A program made the translations under genes and the position numbers. This document shows, piece after piece, positions 7,535 through 15,822 of a stretch of 49,197 bases of DNA. This DNA comes from Nitrospira sp. (GTDB taxonomy: Bacteria > Nitrospirota > Nitrospiria > Nitrospirales > Nitrospiraceae), in assembly GCA_005116815.1 (NCBI GenBank), contig SWDR01000017.1, positions 75,250 through 124,446 on the forward strand, in the 5' to 3' direction. Position 1 is the stretch's first letter; every line of letters begins with the position of its first letter. Under the pieces are notes generated by a model. The model was not told the origin of the DNA, did no database searches, and saw only the letters and a list, made by a program, of their open reading frames with translations.

Positions 7535-7972
7535 ATGATGGAGCATGTGAAACGCAGCAGGCTTTTTTCTCTCGTTGGAGGGTTGCTGGTTATGGCGGCG
7601 ATGGCCTCACCAGCCATAGCCGGTCCACCGGCTGCCTATACTCAGGAACATAGCATCACCATCGATGCGACGACCATCAATCCGCAGACTTGGTGGTACG
7701 TGCCTGGTGTGACACCCCCTATCCAAGCCTCGGACCCCGAGTCCATGGATGCCTATAGGACGACCGAGCCCCGCACGCTCAAACTGAAGCCGGGCAAATA
7801 TAAGTTCATCAGCTTCACCTTTGATTTTCCGTTCACTGTGAATTTAGAGGGAAAGTTAGAGGTTGCCCAGTCGCTCGACCAATGTGTGGAGGGACGAGGG
7901 ACCCAAACCTTAATCATCCGTTGCAGCCGAACCTATCCGCATGGCGGCCAGCGCGATAACTACTACCAGTAG
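7535..7972 (+). CDS. Exported protein of unknown function
   Basis: The 145-residue product begins with a signal peptide (FSLVGGLLVMAAMASPAIAG, probable cleavage at AIA-G). The mature domain is beta-rich: HSITIDATTINPQTWWYVPG, LKLKPGKYKFISFTFDFPF and FTVNLEGKLEVAQ. Two cysteines (QCVEG and IIRCS) could form a disulfide. I do not recognise the family. The sequence around KLKPGKYKF recalls small beta-sandwich or cupredoxin-like export domains, but no metal ligand set is evident. It sits between the phosphodiesterase-like gene (6 bases) and a HEAT-repeat gene (13 bases), suggesting one operon. Confidence 0.65.
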   Translation: MMEHVKRSRLFSLVGGLLVMAAMASPAIAGPPAAYTQEHSITIDATTINPQTWWYVPGVTPPIQASDPESMDAYRTTEPRTLKLKPGKYKFISFTFDFPFTVNLEGKLEVAQSLDQCVEGRGTQTLIIRCSRTYPHGGQRDNYYQ

Positions 7973-7985
7973 AGGAGCCGCACCC

Positions 7986-9350
7986 ATGGCCCAGGCGCTT
8001 GATGATTTGTTAGAAGCACTCGAGGATGTCGACGACGCGACCCGCGAGGAGGCGTCCAAGGCACTCGCTGAGCTTGCCGATCCGACCACATTGGATGCGT
8101 TGGTTGGCGCCTGCGGAGACGAGTATTGGGCGGTGCGGGCCCATGCGGGCCGGGCCGTGGCTAAGATCGGCGGCGCCAAAGCCGTCGAAGCGCTCATCGG
8201 TTTGTTTAACGATTCCATTATGGATGTGCGGAACGATGTCGTGGCCGCCGTTGCCTCGATGGGTGCGGCTGTCGTCGATCGTTTGATTGCCGCGTTGAAG
8301 GACGAGCGGTGGCGGGTCCGTGAGCATGCCGCAAAAGCGAGTGGCGACATCAAGGACCGGAGAGCGGTCGAGGCCCTCATGCTTGTCTGTCGAGATCGCG
8401 ATGGCGCCGTGAAGAGTGCGGCCGCAGAGGCGCTGGGAAAAATCGGCGATCCGAAAGCGATCCCGACCCTGACCAAGCTCTTCCGCGATCCTTCGAAAAC
8501 GGTGCGAGAAACGGCCGGGACCGCCCTCATTCTTATCGGCCAGCCCTCCGTCGATCCCTTGTTGGAGTGCCTGACCGATAAAGATTTCGTGGTCCGATGC
8601 CACGCGGCCCGCGCGCTGGGCGGGATGACGACTGACTATCAAATCGGTCGAACCTGGGTACGGGACGCCAAAGTCGTCGATGCCCTGATTGCCACGCTGA
8701 AAGATCCGGATCGGGCCGTGCGAGAAGATGCGACGATTGCTCTGGGCCAGATCGGCGATCCGCGGGCGATCGATGCCTTGATCGAGGCGATGAAGGATGG
8801 GGTCGTGAAACGGCATGCCATTGCGTCGCTCGGCATGATCGGCGATCCTCGCGCCTTGCCTCCGGTGTTGGATGCGTTGAAGGGTAAGGGGATTCGGCAG
8901 GATGGGACCCCGACCCCTGGCTGTATCGTCAGCGAAGACGCCTTTATCAAGGAGGCGGCGGCGACGGCGCTCGGCCAGTTCCGCGATCCGCGCGTCATTC
9001 CCGACTTGATCATGCTGCTGAAGGACGGCGTCTTGCGCGAAAAGGCCAGTGCCGCCTTGGCGACCATCGGTGATACGGCGATCGAGCCGTTGATTGCCTT
9101 TCTCTACGATCCGAAAGCCTCCGAAGTTATTGCAGAAGGGGAGCGGGTGCTTTCCTATGCGTCGGTCCGACTCACGGCGAAAGATGCATTACGGCTCCTG
9201 GCGCTTGAAACATTGGAAAAGTTGGGTTGGATGCCGGCGCCGGAAGACATCACCGTCAATTCGAGCGTGGTCGATAATGCCCGGGTGGACATGCCCCTTG
9301 GCGACACCGGCCGGTTTGGCCCTTCGGGAGATTTCGCGCAGAGGGGTTAG
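7986..9350 (+). CDS. HEAT-repeat (PBS lyase-like) protein
   Basis: A 454-residue protein built almost wholly of tandem HEAT-like repeats of about 31 residues. Typical units read ATREEASKALAELADPTTLD, WAVRAHAGRAVAKIGG and VREDATIALGQIGDPRAID. Such alpha-solenoids are protein-binding scaffolds; the PBS-lyase subtype also occurs in enzymes that bind tetrapyrroles. There is no signal peptide, so it is cytoplasmic. A non-repeat tail rich in Gly, Asp and Pro ends the protein. ATG 7986 follows AGGAG at good spacing. A second, shorter HEAT protein lies at 10976 beyond a convergent beta-propeller gene, so the two may be paralogues. Confidence 0.88.
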   Translation: MAQALDDLLEALEDVDDATREEASKALAELADPTTLDALVGACGDEYWAVRAHAGRAVAKIGGAKAVEALIGLFNDSIMDVRNDVVAAVASMGAAVVDRLIAALKDERWRVREHAAKASGDIKDRRAVEALMLVCRDRDGAVKSAAAEALGKIGDPKAIPTLTKLFRDPSKTVRETAGTALILIGQPSVDPLLECLTDKDFVVRCHAARALGGMTTDYQIGRTWVRDAKVVDALIATLKDPDRAVREDATIALGQIGDPRAIDALIEAMKDGVVKRHAIASLGMIGDPRALPPVLDALKGKGIRQDGTPTPGCIVSEDAFIKEAAATALGQFRDPRVIPDLIMLLKDGVLREKASAALATIGDTAIEPLIAFLYDPKASEVIAEGERVLSYASVRLTAKDALRLLALETLEKLGWMPAPEDITVNSSVVDNARVDMPLGDTGRFGPSGDFAQRG

Positions 9351-9382
9351 CGCGCCGTCTGATGTTGAGCGGTCGATATTGT

Positions 9383-9425
9383 GAGCCCGTCACCGGATAG
9401 CGTGATCCATGCGGTGACGGGGCTC
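9383..9425. terminator. GC-rich hairpin between convergent genes
   Basis: GAGCCCGTCACCG (9383-9395) pairs with CGGTGACGGGGCTC (9412-9425), 13 base pairs with one bulge, around a 16-base loop. It sits between the stops of the HEAT gene (9350) and the beta-propeller gene (9450). No T-run follows on either strand, so it may protect 3' ends or pause polymerase rather than terminate by the intrinsic mechanism. Confidence 0.5.
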
Positions 9426-9449
9426 AAAGGCCAGGAACAATCGTTCGGA

Positions 9450-10778
9450 TTATTTGTGTTTCTTCTTCGGCAATGCCCCTCCCTGGATAAGACCACCCAG
9501 AGGGATTTGCATGATCGTCCGTGACTCACCCGTTGTCCGGATCCCGATGCCGTGCGTATCGGCGGTTTCTTTTCCATCCTTCATATTCGTGATGGCGGCC
9601 TGTCCTTTATAGTGTCCGATCTTTCCATCCGCGTCGACGTGGATCACTCCCACTCCTGGAATCGTGCCTTTTGCATTATTCACCGTCTTGTCATTGCCCG
9701 TAAGGGGAGCCGGTCCACGGAGGCCTACGAACACGTATTGGCCGTCCGGGGAGACGGCCATAAGATCCGGAGCCGGATCCTTGTTGGCATCGGTCGTCAG
9801 ATCCACTGAGCCGACGCTGAAATTGCTCACGGTATCGATAATCTCCACGTTGTTACCGGCCCGGTCTGCGCTCCAGAGATAACGGCCTACCGCGGCCATC
9901 CCATGTGAGTCCGCAAATTGGTCGTCCCGCTGCGAGATCCGTTTGGCCGATACCGACTTCGGGAGATTCGACAGGTCGAGGGCATAGACATCGTAGGAGA
10001 GCGGAGCGATGGGCCAGCCGCCGCCTGAATTGATGTACATCGTGTCATCGATTTGCACGCCCCCGCAGCCGGCTGGATGGATCTGATTGTTGTCCAGCGT
10101 GGCCAAGACTTTCATCGGTGTCACCGTGACGTCGATCACCAACAGACCGCCGCCACGGAGCGTGACGAAGGCATACTTGCTCGACGCTTCCGTGATGGGG
10201 CAAATCGGGGAGGCGTCCGGCCGCTCACCGCCTTCGAACGCGGCGAGATTCAATACGTCTTTCTCAGGGTCGAACGAGAAGGTCTGCGCGGCGTAATCGG
10301 TCCAAATCCGGATAAACTTCTTTTCGGCGATGTTGGCCGCGATCGCCATCTTCTGATCCGGCGTCGGCCAGGCGGCATGGACGTTCTTCCCCATCGACAG
10401 ACAGGCTTCCGGTTTTTTCGTCGCCGCGTCCATGATCAAGACCTGCCCGCTGAGAAACGAAATAATGACATGGGCCTGATCTTCGGTAAAAAACAGCATG
10501 TGCGGACGGCGGACGGCTTTTTTGGTGGCCTCCTCGCAGAATTTATTGATGTCGCCTCCGACATCGATCGTGGTTGTCGGTTTGGTTGTTGTGGGGTTTG
10601 CTGCCAGAGCGGCTCCGTCATAGATGTAAATGAACCCCCCGCTTTCTTTCGCGGTATCGGACTGGTCGGTCAGCCAGACTTCATAGGCCTCTGCCGAGGT
10701 GCTGAGACCTGTCACAAAGATGATGAGCAGAATCGTTAGGACAGAGCATGTCCCAAGTTGTTGTCTCCAGGTTGTCAT
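9450..10778 (-). CDS. Exported YVTN-type beta-propeller protein
   Basis: A 442-residue protein with a signal peptide (VLTILLIIFVTGLSTSAEA). Blade-like repeats follow: HVIISFLSGQVLIMDAATKK, YAFVTLRGGGLLVIDVTVTP, YLWSADRAGNNVEIIDTV and LMAVSPDGQYVFVGLRGPAP. These match YncE/YVTN beta-propellers, which act in the periplasm as binding or scaffold proteins; some relatives carry enzyme activities. Several histidines are visible (IHPAGCGG, DSHGMAA, DTHGIG) but no defined metal site can be assigned. The ATG at 10778 follows GGAGG at 5 bases, so it is preferred over ATG 10790. The tail is lysine-rich (PKKKHK). It is divergent from the small HEAT gene. Confidence 0.82.
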   Translation of the reverse strand: MTTWRQQLGTCSVLTILLIIFVTGLSTSAEAYEVWLTDQSDTAKESGGFIYIYDGAALAANPTTTKPTTTIDVGGDINKFCEEATKKAVRRPHMLFFTEDQAHVIISFLSGQVLIMDAATKKPEACLSMGKNVHAAWPTPDQKMAIAANIAEKKFIRIWTDYAAQTFSFDPEKDVLNLAAFEGGERPDASPICPITEASSKYAFVTLRGGGLLVIDVTVTPMKVLATLDNNQIHPAGCGGVQIDDTMYINSGGGWPIAPLSYDVYALDLSNLPKSVSAKRISQRDDQFADSHGMAAVGRYLWSADRAGNNVEIIDTVSNFSVGSVDLTTDANKDPAPDLMAVSPDGQYVFVGLRGPAPLTGNDKTVNNAKGTIPGVGVIHVDADGKIGHYKGQAAITNMKDGKETADTHGIGIRTTGESRTIMQIPLGGLIQGGALPKKKHK

Positions 10779-10975
10779 GACGGCCTCCATTTCAAATCAA
10801 GGATACGCATGTAGAGAGAGATCTTGTGCATGGGCAGGATATCGTAGGCGTCGGTCGATGCGCTGTCAATTCTCGTCGCAGCCTGTCATGAAGCGGTGCC
10901 AGAGCGAGTCTCTGTGCGTTGACCCTGTGAAAATGGCTATGTTACGCTCATCGATCCCGGACCAGGAGATTCTGC

Positions 10976-11335
10976 ATGGCGGATGCGGTAGCCGAACAGA
11001 TCGCGGCGCTGAAGGACGAGGATTGGGCGATTCGCGAAGAAGCCGCCACGATGCTTGGCACGTTTCGGGATCCGAGGGCGGTCGCGCCGCTGGTCTCCGT
11101 CCTTCGTGATGGCGATCGTGCGGTGCGCGATGCGGCGATCGGCGCCCTCTTAGCCATTGGAGAACCGGCGATCACGACGCTCGGCGCCTGTCTCTCCGAT
11201 CCGGTGCTCACGGTTCAGGAATTGGCCTCGTCGGTCTTGGCCACCATTGCCGATGTGCGGGTGCTGGCACCGCTCGTCAAGGCACTCAAACGCCACTCCA
11301 GATTTTTGCGGGATCAATGGCCTTATCAGGATTGA
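10976..11335 (+). CDS. Short HEAT-repeat protein, possibly truncated
   Basis: About 100 residues form three HEAT-like repeats (WAIREEAATMLGTFRDPRAV, RAVRDAAIGALLAIGEPAI and TVQELASSVLATIADVRVL), close in style to the 7986-9350 protein. The last 16 residues (KRHSRFLRDQWPYQD) do not fit a HEAT unit and lie where the frame runs across the 3' end of the minus-strand ferredoxin, giving a 50-base tail-to-tail overlap. The protein may have lost further repeats at about 11280. AGGAGA precedes the ATG. Cytoplasmic; binding partner unknown. Confidence 0.72.
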   Translation: MADAVAEQIAALKDEDWAIREEAATMLGTFRDPRAVAPLVSVLRDGDRAVRDAAIGALLAIGEPAITTLGACLSDPVLTVQELASSVLATIADVRVLAPLVKALKRHSRFLRDQWPYQD

Positions 11336-11627
11336 GCGCCTTGGCTTTATCAAGAAGGACTTCCGTCGTTTCGGGATAGAGCGGATCAGCGATACAGCAA
11401 TTATCAACCGGGCAGACAGCGGCGCACTGGGGCTCGTCGAAGTGTCCGACGCACTCGGTGCAGCGGTCGTGCGTAATGATATAAATACTATCGCCAACTC
11501 CCTGGCCGTCGCCCACATGATTGCCCTTCGCTTCCGCGTCGCTGCGAGTTTCAAAAATCGCCTCGTTCGGACATTCGGGCAAACAGGCCCCACAGGAGAT
11601 ACATTCATCGGTAATCAGCAGCGCCAT
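11286..11627 (-). CDS. 2[4Fe-4S] ferredoxin (YfhL-like)
   Basis: A 113-residue electron carrier. The first cluster motif is CISCGACLPECPNEAI. The second is CTECVGHFDEPQCAAVCPVD, with the extended spacing between second and third cysteines seen in YfhL-type ferredoxins. The insertion between clusters (AEAKGNHVGDGQGVGDS) is long and glycine-rich. ATG 11627 follows an excellent AAGGAGG and begins MALLITDECISCGAC; an upstream ATG at 11693 adds residues unlike the family. The 3' end overlaps the short HEAT gene by 50 bases. Partner enzymes are not identifiable here. Confidence 0.9.
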   Translation of the reverse strand: MALLITDECISCGACLPECPNEAIFETRSDAEAKGNHVGDGQGVGDSIYIITHDRCTECVGHFDEPQCAAVCPVDNCCIADPLYPETTEVLLDKAKALNPDKAIDPAKIWSGV

Positions 11628-11667
11628 GACCCTCGCCTCCTTCTCACTACAATAGAGACACACACGG

Positions 11668-11696
11668 TTGACAAGTCCGCCCCGCCACGACATAGT
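11668..11696 (+). promoter_or_regulatory. Candidate sigma-70 promoter for the DUF192 gene
   Basis: TTGACA at 11668-11673, a 17-base spacer, then CATAGT at 11691-11696 (4 of 6 to TATAAT). The -35 lies in TTGACAA, whose reverse complement TTGTCAA offers a -35-like box towards the ferredoxin on the other strand. Divergent promoters may thus share these bases. Confidence 0.45.
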
Positions 11697-11838
11697 GCGT
11701 GCCGCGACGTGAAGGCCATTCTAGTCTGTCGCTCTTTTCCAAGTCAACAGAACGGCACTTGCTCAGAAGGCCTAGCCTCCCTATGTGAATGGGCCTTTGG
11801 GCCCACTGACTCACGATGAGTCTCGAGATGAAATACCT

Positions 11839-12333
11839 ATGGCCACCATACCAATAAGCGATCGCGAGCAGAAAAAAAAGCGCATCATCACGCTCGTCCT
11901 CATGGCAATTTTCTTGATGAGCGCGTCGTTCTTTCTCATCGATCGGAAAGACGAGACCATCATTATCGTGTCGTTCCCGAACGGTCATGTGCTTGAGACG
12001 GAAGTTGCGGACACACCGGAAAAGCTGCTTTTCGGTCTTGCCTTTCGAGAGACGTTGCCAGCGAATAGCGGAATGCTTTATATCTTCGAGTCGACCGGAC
12101 AGAACCATATTTGGACAAAGGCCTATCGGTTTCCAGTGGATATCCTGTGGGTCGATGAGAGTCATCACATCGTGGGGCTCAAGGAAGATGCCGCTCCTTG
12201 TCCGGACGATGACTGTCCCAAGTTTAGTTCCTCTCCTGAAGTGGTCCGCTACGCGATTCAAGCAGAGGCAGGCTTCATCAAGCGCGAAGGGATTGCCGTG
12301 GGACAGGAGTTGAAATATACACTTCGGATGTAA
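11839..12333 (+). CDS. DUF192 family membrane-anchored protein
   Basis: A 164-residue protein with a lysine-rich start and one hydrophobic segment (IITLVLMAIFLMSASFFLI), probably a membrane anchor, then a DUF192 domain: EKLLFGLAFRETLPANSGML, FPVDILWVDESHHIVGL and VVRYAIQAEAGFIKREGI. The family role is unknown. The usual W-M motif after the first glycine-rich block is W-T here (HIWTKAYRF). Three cysteines lie close together (CPDDDCPKF and the preceding PC). ATG 11839 is preferred; a GTG at 11785 would add residues before the anchor. The Rieske gene follows 46 bases downstream. Confidence 0.85.
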   Translation: MATIPISDREQKKKRIITLVLMAIFLMSASFFLIDRKDETIIIVSFPNGHVLETEVADTPEKLLFGLAFRETLPANSGMLYIFESTGQNHIWTKAYRFPVDILWVDESHHIVGLKEDAAPCPDDDCPKFSSSPEVVRYAIQAEAGFIKREGIAVGQELKYTLRM

Positions 12334-12379
12334 TGCACGCGAGGGTGGTGCGAAGCATGAAGAGAGGGATCGGTGTGGC

Positions 12380-12700
12380 ATGCTAGAAGGGTTTCAATCC
12401 GTTGCCCAGGTTGAAGAGCTCCCGCCCGGGCAGGCAAAAGTCGTAACGGTGAACAAGCGCGAGATTGCGCTCTTCAATATTGATGGGGCCTATTTTGCGA
12501 TCCACAATTTGTGCCCCCATGAGGGCGGCCCCTTGTGTGAAGGGCGGGTCAAAGGCTTTGTCGTGGCCTGTCCCTGGCACGATCTGGCATTCGACGTTCG
12601 AAACGGACAAGGGACGGATGGCGGTGGATATTGCGTGGGAAGTTATGACGTGCGGGTAGAGGGCTCGGAGATTTGTGTCGGGCCCCGGCGGAAAACATAA
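12380..12700 (+). CDS. Rieske-type [2Fe-2S] ferredoxin
   Basis: A 106-residue soluble Rieske domain. The cluster ligands are C-P-H and C-P-W-H separated by 16 residues (NLCPHEGG and ACPWHDLAFD), the C-x-H-x16-C-x2-H pattern of NirD-like and dioxygenase ferredoxins. There is no signal peptide or membrane segment, so it is cytoplasmic. It can shuttle electrons to an oxygenase or reductase, but no such enzyme lies beside it. It sits between the DUF192 gene and a chagasin-like gene on the same strand. Confidence 0.92.
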   Translation: MLEGFQSVAQVEELPPGQAKVVTVNKREIALFNIDGAYFAIHNLCPHEGGPLCEGRVKGFVVACPWHDLAFDVRNGQGTDGGGYCVGSYDVRVEGSEICVGPRRKT

Positions 12701-12750
12701 TAAGTAATACGTTGTGATCAGTAAATGATAAGGCGCGGGTTGCCGCGTAC

Positions 12751-13113
12751 GTGACGATGACGATGACCTCCGGTTCCGACCTTGATGGCCTCAAATCCTC
12801 AGATGGGGTAAAAGTCATTGAAACGACTCTTGAGCGTCCCCTCCAGATTCGTCTCTGGGAGGATAGGACGCGCGGGGAGCTCTGGGTTCCGACCTATGAT
12901 TCGACGGGGCTGGCTCTGATGGCTGACGACTACCAGCGGATCGCTGGAAACAATGCGGTCGATAATGGGCAGCGGACGTTCGAATTTAAGGTGATGAGGC
13001 CGGGAACCCATCGGGTGTTGTTCGAAAAACGCATGGGGTGGAAGTTTACGGCTGAAGACCGGCGGGTCTTCGAGGTGACGGCTCCCGATTCTTCGTCTCG
13101 GAGGAATGCGTAG
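12751..13113 (+). CDS. Chagasin-like (I42 family) putative peptidase inhibitor
   Basis: A 120-residue protein whose pattern resembles chagasin-type inhibitors of cysteine peptidases: RTRGELWVPTYDSTGLALM in place of the N-P-T-T-G-Y-x-W loop, and PGTHRVLFEKRMGWKFTAED in place of the R-P-W-E loop. The key motifs are only partly kept, so inhibitory activity is uncertain. No signal peptide is present, whereas many family members are exported. GTG 12751 is the longest start, with in-frame ATGs at 12757 and 12763. It ends 2 bases before the next gene, so translational coupling is likely. Confidence 0.55.
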   Translation: MTMTMTSGSDLDGLKSSDGVKVIETTLERPLQIRLWEDRTRGELWVPTYDSTGLALMADDYQRIAGNNAVDNGQRTFEFKVMRPGTHRVLFEKRMGWKFTAEDRRVFEVTAPDSSSRRNA

Positions 13114-13115
13114 CC

Positions 13116-13955
13116 GTGCCGGATGTCGCGTTCATCAATGGATCGTTTGTGCCGTTGGCCGAGGCAAAGATCTCGATCGACGATCGAGGCTTTCAGTTCG
13201 GCGACGGCGTCTATGAAGTGATCCGCACCTACAAGGGGCGTCCATTCGCACTCGAAGCCCATTGGGCTCGACTTGAGCGTAGTGCTGCGGCGCTTGAATT
13301 GACGCAGCCCTATTCCCGCACCGAATGGACCCACTTTGTCTTAGAAGGGGTGAGGCGGGCTGCCTATCCTGAGGCCAAAATCTACATTCAGCTGAGCCGG
13401 GGCGCCGCTCCCCGCGATCATGTCTATCCGGCGCACCTGGCGCCCACGGTTGTGATGACGGTTCGCGAGTTCCACCCGCTCGATAAGTCAGTATCGGTCG
13501 CCGGTGTGGAGGCCATGACGATCGAGGACATTCGATGGGGGCGCTGCGATATCAAGAGCCTGAATTTATTAGCGAATGTGCTCGCACGTCAGCAAGCCAA
13601 GCAGGCTCACGTGTTCGAGGCCATTTTGGTCAAAGAGGGCTTGGTGACGGAGGGGGCGGTCAGCAACGTGATGGTGGTCCGTGGAGGAGCGGTGTTGACG
13701 GCTCCGGAAGGACCGCGCATTTTGTCCGGGGTCACCAGGGCCGTCGTGTTGGAGCTGGCCATAAATGAGGGTTTGCCGATTCACGAGCGCGGTATCTCGC
13801 AAGCAGAGCTGTATGGTGCCGACGAAGTGTTTCTCACCGGAACCACGGTCGAGGTTCTGGCCGTTGTCCGCGTGGATGGAAAATCCATTGGTGATGGACG
13901 GCCTGGTCCAGTCACGCAACGACTTGCCGCGGGCTTTACGAGGCTGGTCGGCTAG
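13116..13955 (+). CDS. Class IV PLP aminotransferase (D-amino-acid or branched-chain type)
   Basis: A 279-residue fold-type IV aminotransferase. The N-terminus VAFINGSFVPLAEAKISIDD and the block DRGFQFGDGVYEVIRTYKG are characteristic. The PLP lysine is in RCDIKSLNLLANVLA, and the phosphate-binding end in LTGTTVEVLAV. Length and the SLNLL motif resemble D-alanine aminotransferase, which makes D-amino acids for the cell wall; branched-chain aminotransferases and 4-amino-4-deoxychorismate lyases share the fold. GTG at 13116, 2 bases after the previous stop, is the start. A strong terminator follows. Confidence 0.85.
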   Translation: MPDVAFINGSFVPLAEAKISIDDRGFQFGDGVYEVIRTYKGRPFALEAHWARLERSAAALELTQPYSRTEWTHFVLEGVRRAAYPEAKIYIQLSRGAAPRDHVYPAHLAPTVVMTVREFHPLDKSVSVAGVEAMTIEDIRWGRCDIKSLNLLANVLARQQAKQAHVFEAILVKEGLVTEGAVSNVMVVRGGAVLTAPEGPRILSGVTRAVVLELAINEGLPIHERGISQAELYGADEVFLTGTTVEVLAVVRVDGKSIGDGRPGPVTQRLAAGFTRLVG

Positions 13956-13999
13956 GCTCTTGCTTTGGCATAGGGGGCATGTTATGGTCTCGGCACTGG

Positions 14000-14024
14000 A
14001 AGTGGGCTCAGGCCCACTTTTTTG
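14000..14024 (+). terminator. Intrinsic terminator upstream of rimP
   Basis: AAGTGGGC (14000-14007) pairs perfectly with GCCCACTT (14012-14019) over the loop TCAG, and the T-run 14018-14023 follows. It ends only 15 bases before rimP. It therefore either closes the aminotransferase transcript or acts as an attenuator in the leader of the rimP-nusA operon. Confidence 0.9.
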
Positions 14025-14038
14025 TTTGATCTCTAGAA

Positions 14039-14551
14039 ATGATTGATTCCAAAGAAGCAGGGCGAGGGGTGTCGGTGAAGGAATCCCGACCAGTCGTCGA
14101 TCGCATTAGCGAAGTGGTGTCGCCCATCCTGTGGGCCTTGGGGCTAGAATTAGTCGACGTCGTCTGTGTCGGGCAAGGCACGCGGTCAGTCGTTCGCGTG
14201 TACATCGATAAGGTGGGCGGCGTCACGGTAGAAGATTGTGGGCGTGCACATCTCGAGATCAGTCCGGCCTTGGATGTGGCTGATCCGTTTCCCCATACTT
14301 ATACGTTGGAAGTCTCTTCGCCGGGTCTGGATCGGGCCTTCAGGCGGGTTCCGGATTATCGCCGGGCAGTGGGCAAGCAAGTGAGCGTCAAGCTCAAGCA
14401 GCCGATCGACGGACAGTGGCGTGTGGTCGGATTGTTGACGGAAGTGAGTGAGCAGGGCATTACGGTCGTGGTGAGCGATGCGCGCCCTGAGCGGACAGTC
14501 ATTCTTGGGTTCGACTCGATTGCTGAAGCGCGACGTGTCGTCACGTTTTAG
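14039..14551 (+). CDS. rimP: Ribosome maturation factor RimP
   Basis: A 170-residue protein needed for 30S subunit maturation. The N-terminal domain shows LGLELVDVVCVGQG and VVRVYIDKVGGVTVEDC. The signature VSSPGLDRAFRR follows, then an Sm-like C-terminal domain (GKQVSVKLKQPIDGQWRV). It is first in the conserved rimP-nusA-infB order. The start ATG at 14039 closely follows the terminator hairpin, leaving almost no room for a classical leader, so expression depends on read-through or on initiation near the hairpin. Confidence 0.95.
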   Translation: MIDSKEAGRGVSVKESRPVVDRISEVVSPILWALGLELVDVVCVGQGTRSVVRVYIDKVGGVTVEDCGRAHLEISPALDVADPFPHTYTLEVSSPGLDRAFRRVPDYRRAVGKQVSVKLKQPIDGQWRVVGLLTEVSEQGITVVVSDARPERTVILGFDSIAEARRVVTF

Positions 14552-14601
14552 GGGTACGGGAGTCGATTACCGCGGTATAGACATATCGCTGCTTTTAGGA
14601 G

Positions 14602-14627
14602 GGCGGCTGCAGGGGCAGCTGCCGGAG
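14602..14627 (+). promoter_or_regulatory. Hairpin touching the nusA Shine-Dalgarno
   Basis: GGCGGCTGC (14602-14610) pairs with GCAGCTGCC (14615-14623), nine base pairs including one G-U, around AGGG. GGAG at 14624-14627 follows directly, and ATG is at 14636. The stem could modulate ribosome access to nusA. Confidence 0.45.
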
Positions 14628-14635
14628 AGTGAGCT

Positions 14636-15799
14636 ATGAATCGAGAATTGATTTCGGTCATCGACGAACTTGGTCGGTCGAAGGGCATCGAGAAGAGCCG
14701 AGTAATCGGGGCGATTGAGTCGGCCCTTCAAATGGCTGCGAAGAAACGTTTCGGGCAGGCTGAGAACATTCAGGTCGAGATCGACTCCAAGACCGGTGAA
14801 ATCTCCGTCGTGTCGAAGAAGACCATTGTTGATGTGGTCGCCAATCCCAAAACAGAGGTCTCTTTACAGGAAGCCCGCCAGTTCGATAGCGAGGCAGAGG
14901 TCGGCGACGAGATCGGGTCGGTCATCGAGATGAGCGACTTGGGCCGGATCGCGGCGCAAACTGCCAAGCAAGTGATTTTCCAGAAGGTCCGTGAGGCCGA
15001 ATGGGAAGCGGTTCAAAAGGAATATTCGACGCGGCAGGGCGACCTGGTCAACGGCATCATTCTCGGGATGGAGCGCCGGAACTATCTGGTGGATTTGGGT
15101 AAGACGGAGGCGGTGTTGCCGATTCAGGAGCAGATTCCGCGGGAAACCTATCGCCGTGGCGATCGGGTAAAAGCCATGCTGCTGGAGGTCCGCCGAACGC
15201 CCAAGGATGTCCAGGTCATTTTGACGCGCAGTCACCCCCAGTTCGTGTCGAAGCTGTTCGAATTGGAAGTGCCTGAAGTCCTTGAGAAGATCGTCGAGAT
15301 CAAGTCGATTGTGCGGGAACCTGGCGATCGGACGAAGATTGCCGTGACGTCTCGCGAGAAAGCTGTCGATCCGGTTGGGGCCTGTGTCGGAATCAAGGGG
15401 TCGAGGGTTCAAGCAGTCGTCCGTGAGCTGCGCGGAGAGAAAATCGACATCATTACCTGGACCTCCGATCCGCGCGTGTTCATCGCCGAGGCCCTGAATC
15501 CGGCAAGTATTGAGAAGGTCGGCGTCGATGAGGAAAAGAAGTCGGCGTTGGTCGTCGTGGCGGATTCTCAGCTGTCGCTCGCGATTGGAAAGAACGGCCA
15601 GAACGTACGATTGGCCGCCCGCCTGACCGGCTGGAAGATCGATATTATCAGCGCGACGGAGTACGAAAAAGAAAAAGCCGAACGGGATAACGATATCAAG
15701 GCGGCATTGGCAGAGGAAACCGAGGCGCTGCATCAGCAACAAGAAGCCAGGGAACAGGAATTACAAGCTCGGGCAGAGTCGGAGTCGGATGCCGGGTAA
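14636..15799 (+). CDS. nusA: Transcription termination/antitermination factor NusA
   Basis: A 387-residue RNA-polymerase-binding factor. The order is an N-terminal domain ([18 protein letters not shown]), an S1 domain ([20 protein letters not shown]), then KH1 and KH2 with [19 protein letters not shown] and [20 protein letters not shown]. The C-terminal acidic repeats found in Escherichia coli are absent; instead a glutamate/glutamine-rich tail ([18 protein letters not shown]) ends the protein, as in many non-proteobacteria. infB follows 23 bases later with no ylxR or L7Ae-like gene between them, unlike Firmicutes operons. Confidence 0.97.
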   Translation: MNRELISVIDELGRSKGIEKSRVIGAIESALQMAAKKRFGQAENIQVEIDSKTGEISVVSKKTIVDVVANPKTEVSLQEARQFDSEAEVGDEIGSVIEMSDLGRIAAQTAKQVIFQKVREAEWEAVQKEYSTRQGDLVNGIILGMERRNYLVDLGKTEAVLPIQEQIPRETYRRGDRVKAMLLEVRRTPKDVQVILTRSHPQFVSKLFELEVPEVLEKIVEIKSIVREPGDRTKIAVTSREKAVDPVGACVGIKGSRVQAVVRELRGEKIDIITWTSDPRVFIAEALNPASIEKVGVDEEKKSALVVVADSQLSLAIGKNGQNVRLAARLTGWKIDIISATEYEKEKAERDNDIKAALAEETEALHQQQEAREQELQARAESESDAG

Positions 15800-15822
15800 A
15801 GAAGAACAGGTGTCAAATCCTC

